Shown: one piece after another, positions 41,025 to 50,415 of the stretch
Numbering within the stretch: position 1 is the first letter of the stretch
Layout: each line of letters begins with the position of its first letter
NCBI GenBank assembly: GCA_035998495.1
Contig: DASYHP010000050.1
Coordinates: forward strand, 1-64,000
Origin: Mesorhizobium_B sp035998495
GTDB lineage: Bacteria; Pseudomonadota; Alphaproteobacteria; Rhizobiales; Rhizobiaceae
Length of the DNA stretch: 64,000 nt
Reading direction: 5' to 3'
Translations under genes and position numbers: made by a program
Notes under the pieces: generated by a model
Told to the model about the DNA's origin: nothing
Seen by the model: the letters and a program-made list of their open reading frames with translations, nothing else
The model's database searches: none

Positions 41025-42583
41025 GAAAGCTCCTTGGCGACGAGATAGCCCGACCCGCCGGACAGGCCGGGGCCGGGATGGGTGGACGCGCCGATATGGT
41101 AGAGCCCCTTGACGGGCGTGCGGTGGTTGACGGAGCCGGGAACGCCGCGCCACAGGAAGAACTGGTCGACCGTGCAGGCCCCGCCATAGGGGTCGCCGCC
41201 CACGAGGTTGACGTTCATGCTTTCCAGGTCGGCCGGCGAATAGGCGCGGCGGCCGAGCACGGTCTCGGCAAAGCCCTCGATATGGCCGGACAGAATCGCC
41301 TCGATGCGGTCAGCGAAGGCTTCGCGCGTCGCTTCGTCCCAGCGCCCAGTTGTGGCGATCGTCCCAGCCGCATCGCCCTTCAGCTCCCGCGGCGCGTCGG
41401 GTACCTGGATCCAGAGCGTCGCCTGCCCGTCCGGCGCACGCGACGGGTCAAGTGCCGCGGGCTGGCCGACGCAAAGCGTAGGTGTCTCCGGCAGTTTTCC
41501 GCGCGTGGCCTCGTTATGCGACTTCGACACGGCGTCGATGCCATCGGTGAGGTGGATGAGCGCGACCTTTTCGAGCCCCTTTGCTGCCCAGCGCGGAGGG
41601 CGCGAGAGCGCGTAGTTGAGCTGGAAGTTTCCGCGCCCGTGCCGGAATCCTTGGGCCGCCTCGCGGGCCTGTTTCGGCGCGGCCTCGCCGAGCAGCGGGC
41701 CGTAAAGGTGGCGGGCGGCGACGGAGGCGATCACGTTCTGGGTGAGGATCTCCTCGCCGCCCCTGAGCCGGACGCCCGCGGCGCGGTTGTTGCGCACGAG
41801 GATGCGCTCGACCTCCGCATTCGTGCGGACCTTCCCGCCCTTCTCCTCGATCAGGTTTCGGAACGCCGCGGCCGCTTTTCCGGCGCCGCCCCTAGCCACC
41901 GGCGCGCCGGCAGCTTCGAGGGCAAATGCGACGATCTTGGCCATCTGGCCCGAGTAGGTGTCTTCGGGCGACAACCCGCAATGCAGCGTCCAGGGCGCGA
42001 AGAGCGCCTGGATCGTGGACGACCGATACGAATTCTCCAGCCAGCCGCGCGCGGGCGCGAGCGCCTGGCCGAGATAGTCGGCGAGTCCGCGCGGTCCGCG
42101 CCGCCACGCCTCCCTGGCCAGAAGCTTGACCGTGGCGCGGCTCCACAGCTCGGCGCCCAAGAGGCCGAACAGCAGCGGCGCATTGGCCTCGATGCCGCCC
42201 ACGGCGGAAGCGTGCCGGTCGCCATCGCCGGGAGACAGCGCGTTGAAAGCCTGGACATTGGCCGCGCGATCGGTCGAAAGCACGGCCGACGAGCCGTCCG
42301 GCCGGAGCACGCCGGTCGGATGCGGGGTGTTGGCGAATTCGAGGCCGTGACGCTTCAGATCCTCGCCGAGTTCGCCAAACGCCGGGCCGGTCAGAAACAG
42401 CACGAAGGTGGCGGCCATCACGTCATGGGTGAAGCCGGGCAGGATGGCCTCTTCGCTCCGCATGCAGCCACCGACTTCGGCGTTGCGCTCAACAAGCAAC
42501 ACCTCGTGCCCGGCCTTGGCGAGCATCGCGGCGCAAACCAGGCCGTTGATGCCGCCCCCGATGATGACGTGATCGGCCGCCAA
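41021..42583 (-). CDS. FAD-dependent oxidoreductase, phytoene-desaturase-like (COG1233), paralogue 1
   Basis: A 520-residue flavoprotein. Dinucleotide-binding HVIIGGGINGLVCAAMLAKAGHEVLLVERNAEVGG lies at the N-terminus, TGVLRPDGSSAVLSTD and GAGKAAAAFRNLIEEKGGKVRTNAEVERIL in the middle, and GGDPYGGACTVDQFFLWRGVPG with GLYHIGASTHPGPGLSGGSGYLVAKEL at the end. The start is a TTG at 42583 with GAGGA upstream. It is related end to end to the plus-strand gene at 43512-45080. These are not necessarily carotenoid enzymes; substrate unknown. Confidence 0.82.
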   Translation of the reverse strand: MAADHVIIGGGINGLVCAAMLAKAGHEVLLVERNAEVGGCMRSEEAILPGFTHDVMAATFVLFLTGPAFGELGEDLKRHGLEFANTPHPTGVLRPDGSSAVLSTDRAANVQAFNALSPGDGDRHASAVGGIEANAPLLFGLLGAELWSRATVKLLAREAWRRGPRGLADYLGQALAPARGWLENSYRSSTIQALFAPWTLHCGLSPEDTYSGQMAKIVAFALEAAGAPVARGGAGKAAAAFRNLIEEKGGKVRTNAEVERILVRNNRAAGVRLRGGEEILTQNVIASVAARHLYGPLLGEAAPKQAREAAQGFRHGRGNFQLNYALSRPPRWAAKGLEKVALIHLTDGIDAVSKSHNEATRGKLPETPTLCVGQPAALDPSRAPDGQATLWIQVPDAPRELKGDAAGTIATTGRWDEATREAFADRIEAILSGHIEGFAETVLGRRAYSPADLESMNVNLVGGDPYGGACTVDQFFLWRGVPGSVNHRTPVKGLYHIGASTHPGPGLSGGSGYLVAKELS

Positions 42584-42587
42584 TGCT

Positions 42588-43400
42588 TTATCCTCGCGGC
42601 ACGAGCGCCAGCGCGCGGACCGGGCTGCCCGTGCCATGCACGATCTTCAGCGGCGCGGCGATCAGGATCGCCCCCTTGGGCGGCAGCTTGTCCAGGTTGC
42701 AGAGGCTGGCGAGGCCGTAACGGTTGGCCTTGTGCATGAGGTTGTGGGCGGGGAAGGGCGGGTTCATGCCGCCGGCCGCGCCCGCATCCGTGCCGATGCA
42801 CTGCGTGCCCCAGCCGATCGCGCCACGCTCGAGGATGTATTCGATGCAGTCGACGCTCGGGCCCGGCGAGTGCGGTCCGTTCTGATCCGCGTTGAGGAAC
42901 AGCTCTTCCGAATGGTTGCGCTTGTCCCAGTCGCTGCGCATCAGCACCCACTCACCCTGGCCGATCGGCCCATGCTCCTTCTCCCAGGCGCGCACCCCGT
43001 CGGCGGTGAGGAGGAAGTCGTTGTCCTTTTCGGCTTCCGCCGAGCAATCGATCACATTGGCCGGCGCGACATAGTTCCTGACGGGGATCGTGTCGGTGAA
43101 GCCGTCGGAAAAATCCTTGCCGGTGATCCAGTGATGCGGCGCGTCGAAATGGGTGCCGGAATGCTCGCCGAGCTTCAGCCAGTTCCAGGCCCAGAAGGGG
43201 CCGTTCCCGTCATATTCGGAGATCGTGTGGATCTCGATCTTGGGCGTGTCTTTGGCGAAATCGGGCGGCAGCTTGAGGAGAGGCGTGTTCGGTCCCAGCG
43301 GAGCTGAAAGGTCCACCACCTCGATCCCGCCGCCCAGAAGGGCGGCCGCCAGCCCATTCAGGCCCTCCGCCCCACCGTTTTGTCCAACCGCACCCGTCAT
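42588..43400 (-). CDS. Cyclase-family metal-dependent hydrolase (kynurenine-formamidase-like)
   Basis: A 270-residue protein of the cyclase family (PF04199). The metal motif HSGTHFDAPHHW is intact, as are VVDLSAPLGPNTPLL, DWDKR and GTDAGAAGG. Related enzymes hydrolyse N-formylkynurenine, isatin or cyclic amides. First gene of the minus-strand operon that continues with the FAD oxidoreductase, the MarR regulator and IorAB, which hints at degradation of an indole- or aryl-derived compound (inference). Confidence 0.85.
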   Translation of the reverse strand: MTGAVGQNGGAEGLNGLAAALLGGGIEVVDLSAPLGPNTPLLKLPPDFAKDTPKIEIHTISEYDGNGPFWAWNWLKLGEHSGTHFDAPHHWITGKDFSDGFTDTIPVRNYVAPANVIDCSAEAEKDNDFLLTADGVRAWEKEHGPIGQGEWVLMRSDWDKRNHSEELFLNADQNGPHSPGPSVDCIEYILERGAIGWGTQCIGTDAGAAGGMNPPFPAHNLMHKANRYGLASLCNLDKLPPKGAILIAAPLKIVHGTGSPVRALALVPRG

Positions 43401-43468
43401 CTGACCAATCCTCCTCTTCTCGCCCCACCGTTTCGCGGGCCAATCTTCCCGAGAGGGAGGCTAGACGG

Positions 43469-43488
43469 ATTTCAGTGCATCTGCAAAT
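43469..43488. promoter_or_regulatory. Imperfect inverted repeat in the divergent promoter, possible MarR operator
   Basis: ATTTCAGTGCATCTGCAAAT is an imperfect dyad centred between the cyclase and the second FAD-oxidoreductase gene, both of which would need control by the local MarR regulator. It is the most AT-rich patch in the 111-base gap. Assignment is tentative. Confidence 0.35.
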
Positions 43489-43511
43489 ATCCCGTCGAGG
43501 GCTGACGCGAA

Positions 43512-45080
43512 ATGACAGCATACGATGCCGTGATCATCGGCGCCGGACACAACGGCCTGGCCTGCGCCGCGCATCTGGCGAAGCGCGGCTGGAAACTGGC
43601 CGTGTTCGAAGGCGCGGACGAGCCCGGCGGCGCGGTCCGGACGGGTGAAGTCACGGCGCCCGGCTTCCGGCACGATCTCGGCGCGATGAATCTGAGCCTG
43701 TTCGCCGGCTCCGCTTTCCACAAGGCGTATGGCGAAGAACTGAAATCGCACGGGCTCGCCTTCGCGCCCGCGGAAAACTGCTTCGCCTCCGTCTTCCCCG
43801 ACGGGCGTTGGCTCGGCGTCTCGACCGACCTCGCCCGGACAAAGGCGCGGATCGCCGGTTTTTCCCCGCGCGACGCGGAGGCCTGGGGCGCGCTCCTGGA
43901 GGCGTTTCCCAGGCGCGCCGAGACGCTGTTCGCGCTGCTCGGCAGCCCCATGACGAAACGTGCGCTTGCACGTATCTCGTTTTCCGCGCTGCGCCGCCAC
44001 GGCTTTTCCGGCAGCCTGGAACTGCTGCGCTTCCTGCTCTCTTCGCCTCGCGCGTGGCTCGACGAGACCTTCGAGAGCGAAGAGGTGAAGGCGCTGGTCG
44101 CGCCGTGGGGCATGCATCTCGACTTCGCGCCCGACATTTCGGGCGGCGCGCTCTTCCCCTATCTCGAAGGCCTGGCCAACCAGAGCTTCGGCATGGTGAT
44201 CGGCCAAAGCGGGGCCGACACGGTCATCCGGGCGCTTGCCGGCATGGTGAAGGCCCATGGCGGCGTGATCGAATGCAGCGCGCCCGTGGCGCGCGTGGAA
44301 ACGGCGGGCGGCAAGGCTGTGGGCGTGGTGCTAGCCGACGGCCGCCGGATCGACGCGAAGAAGGCGGTGATCGGTGGGGTTGCGCCCCGCGCTCTGGCAG
44401 GTCTGTTGCCCGGCGGCTCGGGCGACGAAAAATTCGACCGGCGCATGCAGGCTTTCCGGCATGCGCCGGGAACCCTCATGATCCACCTCGCCGTGGACGA
44501 CCTGCCGGCCTGGCCCGACCCGGAACTGCGCCGCTTCGCCTATGTGCATCTGGCGCCCTCGCTCGACATGATGGCGCGGGCCTACACCGAGGCCAAGGCA
44601 GGCCTCCTGCCGGCCGAACCCGTGGTCGTGGTCGGCCAGCCCACGGCGATCGACCCGTCTCGCGCCCCAGCCGGAAAGCATGTGCTCTGGCTGCAGGTGC
44701 GCGTGGTGCCGGCGGAGATCCGCGGCGACGCGGCAGGCGAGATCGCGGCGCGCGACTGGGACGAGGTCCGCGACCTTTACGCCGACCGCGCGCTCGCGCT
44801 GGTCGAGCGTTACGCGCCAAGCCTTCGCGAGCGCATCATGGCAAAGCATGTGATGAGCCCGCTCGACCTCGAACGCTGGAACCCGAACCTTGTGGGCGGC
44901 GACCAGATCTGCGGCAGCCACCATCTCTCCCAGAACTTCCTTTTCCGCCCCGCGCCGGAGGCGAGCGACTGGCGCACGCCGGTCAAGAACTTCCATCTCA
45001 CCGGCGCCGCCACCTGGCCCGGCGCGGGCGTGGGCGCGGGCTCAGGCTTCATGCTGGCGCGAGAGCTGGCGGGCGGCTGA
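43512..45080 (+). CDS. FAD-dependent oxidoreductase, phytoene-desaturase-like (COG1233), paralogue 2
   Basis: A 522-residue flavoprotein, paralogue of 41021-42583: DAVIIGAGHNGLACAAHLAKRGWKLAVFEGADEPGG at the N-terminus, GADTVIRALAGMVKAHGGVIECSAPVARVE in the middle, GQPTAIDPSRAPAGKHVLWLQV (matching GQPAALDPSRAPDGQATLWIQV of paralogue 1), and GGDQICGSHHLSQNFLFRPAPE with NFHLTGAATWPGAGVGAGSGFMLAREL at the end. It is transcribed with the Dpp-type importer that follows, so uptake and oxidation of one compound is likely. Confidence 0.82.
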   Translation: MTAYDAVIIGAGHNGLACAAHLAKRGWKLAVFEGADEPGGAVRTGEVTAPGFRHDLGAMNLSLFAGSAFHKAYGEELKSHGLAFAPAENCFASVFPDGRWLGVSTDLARTKARIAGFSPRDAEAWGALLEAFPRRAETLFALLGSPMTKRALARISFSALRRHGFSGSLELLRFLLSSPRAWLDETFESEEVKALVAPWGMHLDFAPDISGGALFPYLEGLANQSFGMVIGQSGADTVIRALAGMVKAHGGVIECSAPVARVETAGGKAVGVVLADGRRIDAKKAVIGGVAPRALAGLLPGGSGDEKFDRRMQAFRHAPGTLMIHLAVDDLPAWPDPELRRFAYVHLAPSLDMMARAYTEAKAGLLPAEPVVVVGQPTAIDPSRAPAGKHVLWLQVRVVPAEIRGDAAGEIAARDWDEVRDLYADRALALVERYAPSLRERIMAKHVMSPLDLERWNPNLVGGDQICGSHHLSQNFLFRPAPEASDWRTPVKNFHLTGAATWPGAGVGAGSGFMLARELAGG

Positions 45081-45123
45081 AATGCAGCGGAACGCAACAA
45101 CCAATCAAAACAGGGGAACGGAA

Positions 45124-46656
45124 ATGAACATCCAACCGAACCGGCGAACGCTCCTGAAACTGGCCGCGGCCGCTGCCGCAGCCTCCACGCTGCCGCTCGG
45201 TGCGCTGGCGCAGGACCCAAACGAGCTCGTCATCGCCTACAACGTCAACCTGCCGTCCTGGGATCCCACCGTCGGGCCGTCGGCGGTGAACCCGACGATC
45301 CAGGGTTTCTACCAGTCGGTGTTCGACATGTTCATCCACCAGAACCCGGACCTTTCCTTCGCGCCGGGCCTTGTCACGGAATGGGGCTGGAACGAGGATC
45401 GGAGCAAGGTCTTCATGGTGGTGCGCGAGGGCGTGACCTGGCATGACGGCAGCCCCTTCACCGCAGAGGACGTGGCCTGGTCTCTCGAGCGCGCGGGCAA
45501 GGCCGAGACGGGCAACCCGATCCAGTTCGTCTGGGGCAAGATCGGCAATCTCTCCGTCAGCGGCAACCGCGTGGAGGCCGACGTGGTGGAGTTCGAGCCC
45601 ACGCTGTTCAAGTGGATGTCCTTCCTCACGGGCTATGTGCTGCCCAAGGCCTATTACGAGAAGGTGGGCGCGGCGGGGTTCGAGGAGAAGCCCATCGGCA
45701 CCGGGCCCTACATGGTGGACCGCTATGAGCGGAACGCCTTCGTGCGGCTCAAGGCCAATCCCAACTACTGGGGCGGCAAGCCGGATTTCGAGAACGTCAC
45801 CATCAAGTTCGTCACCGACGCGGCAAGCCGCGTGGCCGAGGTGGAATCCGGCAATTCCGACGTGACGCTGGAAATCCCCTACGAGGAATATGACCGCCTC
45901 ACCAAGGGCGGCGGCTTCGGGGGCTCGGCCGAGCCGGTGTCCGACATCGCCATGATCTTCATCAACGACGTCGATCCCATGCTCGACAAGAACGTGCGGC
46001 TGGCGGCGGCGCATGCCATCGACAAGAAGCTGCTCGTGGACCGCCTCCTGCTCGGCTATGGCGTGCCGATCAGCAGCCTGCAGACGCCGCAATACACGGC
46101 TTACGATCCGTCCATCGACGTTCCCTTTGATCCGGAGCTCGCCAAGAAGCTGCTGGCCGATTCGGGCTTCAGCACCGAGAATCCGGTGAAGTTCACGATC
46201 CAGACCACGCGCGGCTTCAAGCCCAAGGATTACGAGATGATCCAGGCCATCGTCGGCCTGTGGCGGCGGGTCGGCATCGAGGCGGAGATCGAGGTCTATG
46301 AGATCGCCCAGCATTACGAGCTGCGCGCGGCCGACAAGCTGGCGCCCGCCGCCTTCTACAACTGGGGCAATGCGGTGGCCGACCCCACGACCTCCACGGG
46401 CTTCGCCATGTTCGGACCCTCCCCGCATTCGGTGTGGGACGGCGAGGATCTCATCAACATGATCGGCCCGCTCTGGGGCGAGGCGGACGAGGCAAAACGC
46501 ATCGAGGGCTGGAAGGCGGTGGACCGCTTCATCGCCCAGGAGGGGCTGGTCATCCCGCTGATCCAATATGTGCAGCCCATCGTCTTCCGCGAGGGGCTGC
46601 AGGTGACGCCGCATGCCTCGGGCGCGCTGTTGCCGCATCTGATCAAGCGGGCTTGA
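45124..46656 (+). CDS. ABC transporter substrate-binding protein (family 5, peptide/opine type)
   Basis: A 510-residue periplasmic receptor with N-terminal NRRTLLKLAAAAAAASTLPLGALA, a twin-arginine-like signal, before QDPNELV. Family-5 landmarks: WDPTVGPSAVNPTIQGFYQSVFD, LVTEWGWNEDRSKVFMVVREGVTWHDGSPFTAEDVAWSL, PIGTGPYMVDRYERN, NPNYWGGKPDFENV and NVRLAAAHAIDKKLLVDRLLLGYG. Such receptors bind peptides, opines, amines or sugars. Linked to an FAD oxidoreductase upstream, so a small amine- or aryl-type ligand is possible. Confidence 0.87.
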   Translation: MNIQPNRRTLLKLAAAAAAASTLPLGALAQDPNELVIAYNVNLPSWDPTVGPSAVNPTIQGFYQSVFDMFIHQNPDLSFAPGLVTEWGWNEDRSKVFMVVREGVTWHDGSPFTAEDVAWSLERAGKAETGNPIQFVWGKIGNLSVSGNRVEADVVEFEPTLFKWMSFLTGYVLPKAYYEKVGAAGFEEKPIGTGPYMVDRYERNAFVRLKANPNYWGGKPDFENVTIKFVTDAASRVAEVESGNSDVTLEIPYEEYDRLTKGGGFGGSAEPVSDIAMIFINDVDPMLDKNVRLAAAHAIDKKLLVDRLLLGYGVPISSLQTPQYTAYDPSIDVPFDPELAKKLLADSGFSTENPVKFTIQTTRGFKPKDYEMIQAIVGLWRRVGIEAEIEVYEIAQHYELRAADKLAPAAFYNWGNAVADPTTSTGFAMFGPSPHSVWDGEDLINMIGPLWGEADEAKRIEGWKAVDRFIAQEGLVIPLIQYVQPIVFREGLQVTPHASGALLPHLIKRA

Positions 46657-46670
46657 GCGCCGGCGCCCAG

Positions 46671-46793
46671 CCCCCTCCACCGCCTTTGGCGGTCCCCCTC
46701 CCCCATGAAGGGGAGAGGAACCGGGGCGTCGCCACTGCGGATCCTCCCCTGCGAAGCGGGGGAGGGGGACCGCACGAAGTGCGGTGGAGGGGG
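46671..46793. repeat. Long imperfect palindrome (dispersed alphaproteobacterial type)
   Basis: The left arm (46671-46704, CCCCCTCCACCGC...GGCGGTCCCCCTCCCC) is mirrored by the right arm (46758-46793, GGGGGAGGGGGACCGCAC...GTGCGGTGGAGGGGG). Each arm also contains a small inner hairpin. Purine-rich and pyrimidine-rich arms of this type recur between genes of many alphaproteobacterial chromosomes. It fills most of the 179-base gap between receptor and permease genes and would form a very stable RNA structure there. Confidence 0.75.
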
Positions 46794-46835
46794 CCTGCGG
46801 CGGTCAAAGCTCTTCAGCCCTCCGCGTGCTGACCG

Positions 46836-47846
46836 ATGCCCCTCCTCCGCACCCTCCTGTCGCGTCTCGTCACGATGCTGGTCACGCTGTTCGGCGTGGC
46901 CGTGATCGTGTTCATCGTCGTGCGCGTGGTGCCGGGGGACCCCATCGCCATGATGCTGCCCCCAGGCGCCACAAGCGCGGACATCGACCGGCTGCGCGCG
47001 CTCTACGGGCTCGACAAGAGCATCTTCGAGCAGTTCCTGATCTGGCTGGGCGCTGTGCTGCAGGGTGACTTCGGCACCTCCATCTCGACGCGCCAGCCCG
47101 TGCTCGACCTCGTGCTCGGCCGCCTGCCCGCCACCCTGGAGCTGAGCCTGCTCGCGCTGCTCATCGCCGTCCTGCTCGGCGGCGCGCTGGCGATCCTGGG
47201 CACCCGGCTGCGCGGACGCCGGACCGAAGCCGGCATCGACATCGCCAACGGCATCGGCCTGTCCGTTCCGGACTTCCTGTGGGGGCTCCTGCTGATCCTG
47301 CTCTTCGGCGTGCTGTGGCCCGTGTTCCAGATCTCCGGCCGCGTGTCGCCGCGCCTGGAGATCCCGTTCTCGAGCCAGTTCTACCTGCTCGAAAGCCTTC
47401 TCACCTTGCGCCTCGACATCACGGCCAATCTCCTGAGCCACATGTTCATGCCGGCGCTCGCGCTGGCGCTGCCCTTGGCGGCCATGATCGCACAGCTCCT
47501 GAAGCAGTCGCTCAAGGAGACGGTGAACCTCGACTACGCCGTGCTCGCCCGCACCAAGGGTTATGCCGAAACCCGCGTCATCCTGCGCGAGGCCCTGCCC
47601 AACGCGGTGCTGCCGACGCTGACCCTGGTCGGCGTGCAGTTCACCTTCCTGGTCGGCGGAACCGTCATCATCGAACGGCTCTTCTCCTATGAAGGCCTGG
47701 GCAACATGGCGGTGGACGCCGTCATCAACCGCGACCTGCCGCTGATCCAGGGCATCGTCATCCTGTTCGCGCTACTGTTCACCCTCGTGAACCTGTTCGT
47801 GGACATGCTCTACGCCCTCCTGAACCCGCGGCTGCGCCATGCTTGA
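46836..47846 (+). CDS. ABC transporter permease (DppB-like)
   Basis: A 336-residue six-helix permease of the peptide/nickel type: LLRTLLSRLVTMLVTLFGVAVIVFIVVRVVPGDP at the N-terminus, YGLDKSIFEQFLIWLGAVLQGDFGTSI, and the coupling loop YAVLARTKGYAETRVILREALPNAVLP. The DppC-type gene starts eight bases before its stop. Confidence 0.9.
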   Translation: MPLLRTLLSRLVTMLVTLFGVAVIVFIVVRVVPGDPIAMMLPPGATSADIDRLRALYGLDKSIFEQFLIWLGAVLQGDFGTSISTRQPVLDLVLGRLPATLELSLLALLIAVLLGGALAILGTRLRGRRTEAGIDIANGIGLSVPDFLWGLLLILLFGVLWPVFQISGRVSPRLEIPFSSQFYLLESLLTLRLDITANLLSHMFMPALALALPLAAMIAQLLKQSLKETVNLDYAVLARTKGYAETRVILREALPNAVLPTLTLVGVQFTFLVGGTVIIERLFSYEGLGNMAVDAVINRDLPLIQGIVILFALLFTLVNLFVDMLYALLNPRLRHA

Positions 47847-48690
47847 CAGCCGCGCCGCGATCCGGCGGCAGGCGGGGCCGCGGCTGTGGCTGTCCAGCCT
47901 GTGGCTCGCCGCCGTGGCTTTTTGCGCGGTCTTCGCGCCCCTCATCGCGCCGCACGACCCGCTGATGCAGGATCTTCTCCTCGGCCGCCTGCCCCCTTTC
48001 TGGGTGGCGGGGAGCGAGCCCGGATACCCGCTCGGCACCGACAGCCTGGGCCGCGACGTGCTCTCCCGCATGATCTATGGAGCCCGCGTCGCGCTCGTCG
48101 TGGCGCTGGCGGCGGGCCTCGCCACCTGCCTGATCGGCTCGGCGCTGGGGCTGCTCGCCGGCTACTACCGGGGATGGGCCGATTGGCTCGTCAGCCGGTT
48201 GGTGGACATCTGGATGGCTTTCCCGCCGGTGCTCTTCGCCATCCTCCTGATCGCGGTGCTGGGGACGGGGCTGTCGTCGGTCATCATCGCTATTGTCATC
48301 ATCGACTGGACGCGCTTCTGCCGCGTGGTGCGCGCCGAAACGCTGAACCAGAGCGCGATGGACTATGTCGCGAGCGCGCGCGTGGCCGGTTTTTCCCGGC
48401 TCGGCACGCTTGCGGGAGAAATCCTGCCCAACGTGCTGCCCACGATCGTTGCGCTGTTGACCCTCGAAATGGGCATCGCCGTGATCGTGGAGGCGATCCT
48501 CTCCTTCGTGAACCTGTCGGTGGCGAGCGACGACCCCACCTGGGGCGGCATGATCGCCGAAGGCCGGCTCAGCATCCACCAGGCGTGGTGGGTGCTGGTA
48601 TTTCCGCTGATCGCCCTGTTCCTCACCGTGCTTTCCTTCGCGCAACTCGGCGAAGGGTTGCGGGAACGCTTTGACCCGGTGCTGCGGTGA
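47839..48690 (+). CDS. ABC transporter permease (DppC-like)
   Basis: A 283-residue permease. LIAPHDP near the N-terminus, PLGTDSLGRDVLSRMIYGARVALVVALAAG, the coupling loop DYVASARVAGFSRLGTLAGEILPNVLP, and SVASDDPTWGGMIAEGR at the end are the DppC hallmarks. Overlaps both neighbours, so the importer is translationally coupled. Confidence 0.9.
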   Translation: MLDSRAAIRRQAGPRLWLSSLWLAAVAFCAVFAPLIAPHDPLMQDLLLGRLPPFWVAGSEPGYPLGTDSLGRDVLSRMIYGARVALVVALAAGLATCLIGSALGLLAGYYRGWADWLVSRLVDIWMAFPPVLFAILLIAVLGTGLSSVIIAIVIIDWTRFCRVVRAETLNQSAMDYVASARVAGFSRLGTLAGEILPNVLPTIVALLTLEMGIAVIVEAILSFVNLSVASDDPTWGGMIAEGRLSIHQAWWVLVFPLIALFLTVLSFAQLGEGLRERFDPVLR

Positions 48691-49580
48691 GCGTGTTCCT
48701 TTCCGTCAGGAACCTGTCGGTGCGGCTGCGCAACACGCGCGAGCGGCTCCTGCGCTCGGTGGATATCGACGTGCCGGCCGGCGCGGTCTGCGGCTTGGTG
48801 GGTGAAAGCGGCGCGGGCAAAAGCATGATCGGCAAAGCCGTGCTCGGCGTGCTGCCGCGGGCGGCCGAGGTGGTGGAAGGCGAGATTTTTCTCGATGGCG
48901 AGGATCTTCTGGCCATGAGCCCCGACCGGCGGCGGAAAGCGATCGGCGCCAAGGCGGCCCTCATCCCGCAGGATCCCATGACGGCGTTGAACCCGTCGCG
49001 AAAGATCGGGCCGCAGATCACGGACCGGCTGGTTGATATCCTGGGCTGGCCCAAGGCCGGCGCCTTTTCCCGCGCGCAGGAGGTTCTGAGCGAGGTTCGC
49101 ATCCCCGAGCCGGAGCGCGTGATGCGGCTTTACCCGCACGAATTGTCGGGCGGCATGCGCCAGCGCGTGCTCATCGCCTCGGCCTTCGCCGCCGAGCCCA
49201 AGCTGATCGTGGCCGACGAGCCGACCACCGCGCTCGACGTGACCGTGCAGAAGCAGATCCTCCAGCTCATCGCCGAGCTGCAGGCGCGCCACGGCACGGC
49301 GCTGCTCTTCGTGACGCACGATCTCGGCGTGGTCGCGAAGATCTGCGACCGGCTGTCGGTGCTCTATGCCGGGCTGGTGGTGGAGGACACGAGCGTGGAA
49401 GACTTCTTCGCCGCGCCCGACCACGCCTACAGCGCGGCCCTGCTCGCCGCCACGCCGCGACACGATGCGCCGGAGTCGTCGCTGCTGCCCGTGCCGCAGG
49501 ACGTGATCGACGCCGTGCGCGGCCAAGTGGCCGCTGTCGATGCGGGCTGGGTTCCCGCCCAAGGGCGGCGGCATGGCTGA
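48687..49580 (+). CDS. ABC transporter ATPase (DppD-like)
   Basis: A 297-residue ATPase starting with GTG that overlaps the previous stop (GTGA). Walker A GESGAGKS, LIPQDPMTALNP Q-loop, signature LSGGMRQR, Walker B LIVADEPTTALDVT and switch FVTHDLG are canonical. It ends earlier than many DppD proteins and lacks the usual Cys-rich iron-sulphur tail. Confidence 0.9.
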   Translation: MSVFLSVRNLSVRLRNTRERLLRSVDIDVPAGAVCGLVGESGAGKSMIGKAVLGVLPRAAEVVEGEIFLDGEDLLAMSPDRRRKAIGAKAALIPQDPMTALNPSRKIGPQITDRLVDILGWPKAGAFSRAQEVLSEVRIPEPERVMRLYPHELSGGMRQRVLIASAFAAEPKLIVADEPTTALDVTVQKQILQLIAELQARHGTALLFVTHDLGVVAKICDRLSVLYAGLVVEDTSVEDFFAAPDHAYSAALLAATPRHDAPESSLLPVPQDVIDAVRGQVAAVDAGWVPAQGRRHG

Positions 49581-50415
49581 GTCGCTGTTTTCCGTGCGGA
49601 GCTTGCGCGTCACCGTCCCCGACATGACGCGAAAGCCGCTGTTCGGGCCGGCCCCGCGGCTGGAAATCCTTGGGGGCGTGAGCTTCGATGTGGCCCGTGG
49701 CGCCGTGCTCGGCATCGTCGGCGGCTCGGGCTCGGGCAAGACCACGCTCGGCCGCGCGCTGGTGCGCCTGATCGAGCCGTCGGCCGGCGGCATCCTCTTC
49801 GACGGACGGGACATCACGCATCTCGACGATGCCGCCATGCGGCCTCTGCGCCGGCGGATCCAGATGATCTTTCAGGACCCGATGTCCTCGCTCAACCCGC
49901 GGCTCACGGTGGGGCGCATCATCGCCGCCCCGCTTGGCGCAAGGGCGGGCGATCCCCGCGTGGCCGAGGCGCTCGACCAAGTCGGGTTGCCGCAATCATT
50001 CGCGCGGCGCTATCCGCACGAGCTGTCGGGAGGCCAGCGGCAGCGCGTGGGCATCGCCCGCGCCGTCGCCATGCGTCCCGATTTCATCCTGGCCGACGAG
50101 ATCGTGTCGGGCCTGGACGTGTCCACCCAGGCGCAGGTGCTGAACCTGCTCTCCCGGCTCGTGTCGGATCTCGGCTTGACGCTCGCCTTCATCAGCCACG
50201 ACCTTTCGGTGATCCGGCGTCTCTGCGACCGCGTGCTCGTGATGCGGGCGGGCGTGATCGTGGAGGACGCCACCGCCGCTCAAGCGTTCGAGCACCCGTC
50301 CCACGACTATACGCGCGAGCTTCTGGCGGCCATTCCGACGCCTGACCCGTCCGTGCGGTGGGGCCGCCCGCCGGCCAAGGCGGGCGAGATGAGCGCAGCG
50401 TCTAGAAAGCCTTGA
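49573..50415 (+). CDS. ABC transporter ATPase (DppF-like)
   Basis: A 280-residue ATPase, ATG at 49573 overlapping the DppD-like stop. Walker A GGSGSGKT, IFQDPMSSLNPR, signature LSGGQRQR, Walker B FILADEIVSGLDVS (Ile-Val in place of the usual Pro-Val) and FISHDLSVI. Its last 14 bases overlap the convergent RAM-domain gene. Confidence 0.9.
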   Translation: MAESLFSVRSLRVTVPDMTRKPLFGPAPRLEILGGVSFDVARGAVLGIVGGSGSGKTTLGRALVRLIEPSAGGILFDGRDITHLDDAAMRPLRRRIQMIFQDPMSSLNPRLTVGRIIAAPLGARAGDPRVAEALDQVGLPQSFARRYPHELSGGQRQRVGIARAVAMRPDFILADEIVSGLDVSTQAQVLNLLSRLVSDLGLTLAFISHDLSVIRRLCDRVLVMRAGVIVEDATAAQAFEHPSHDYTRELLAAIPTPDPSVRWGRPPAKAGEMSAASRKP

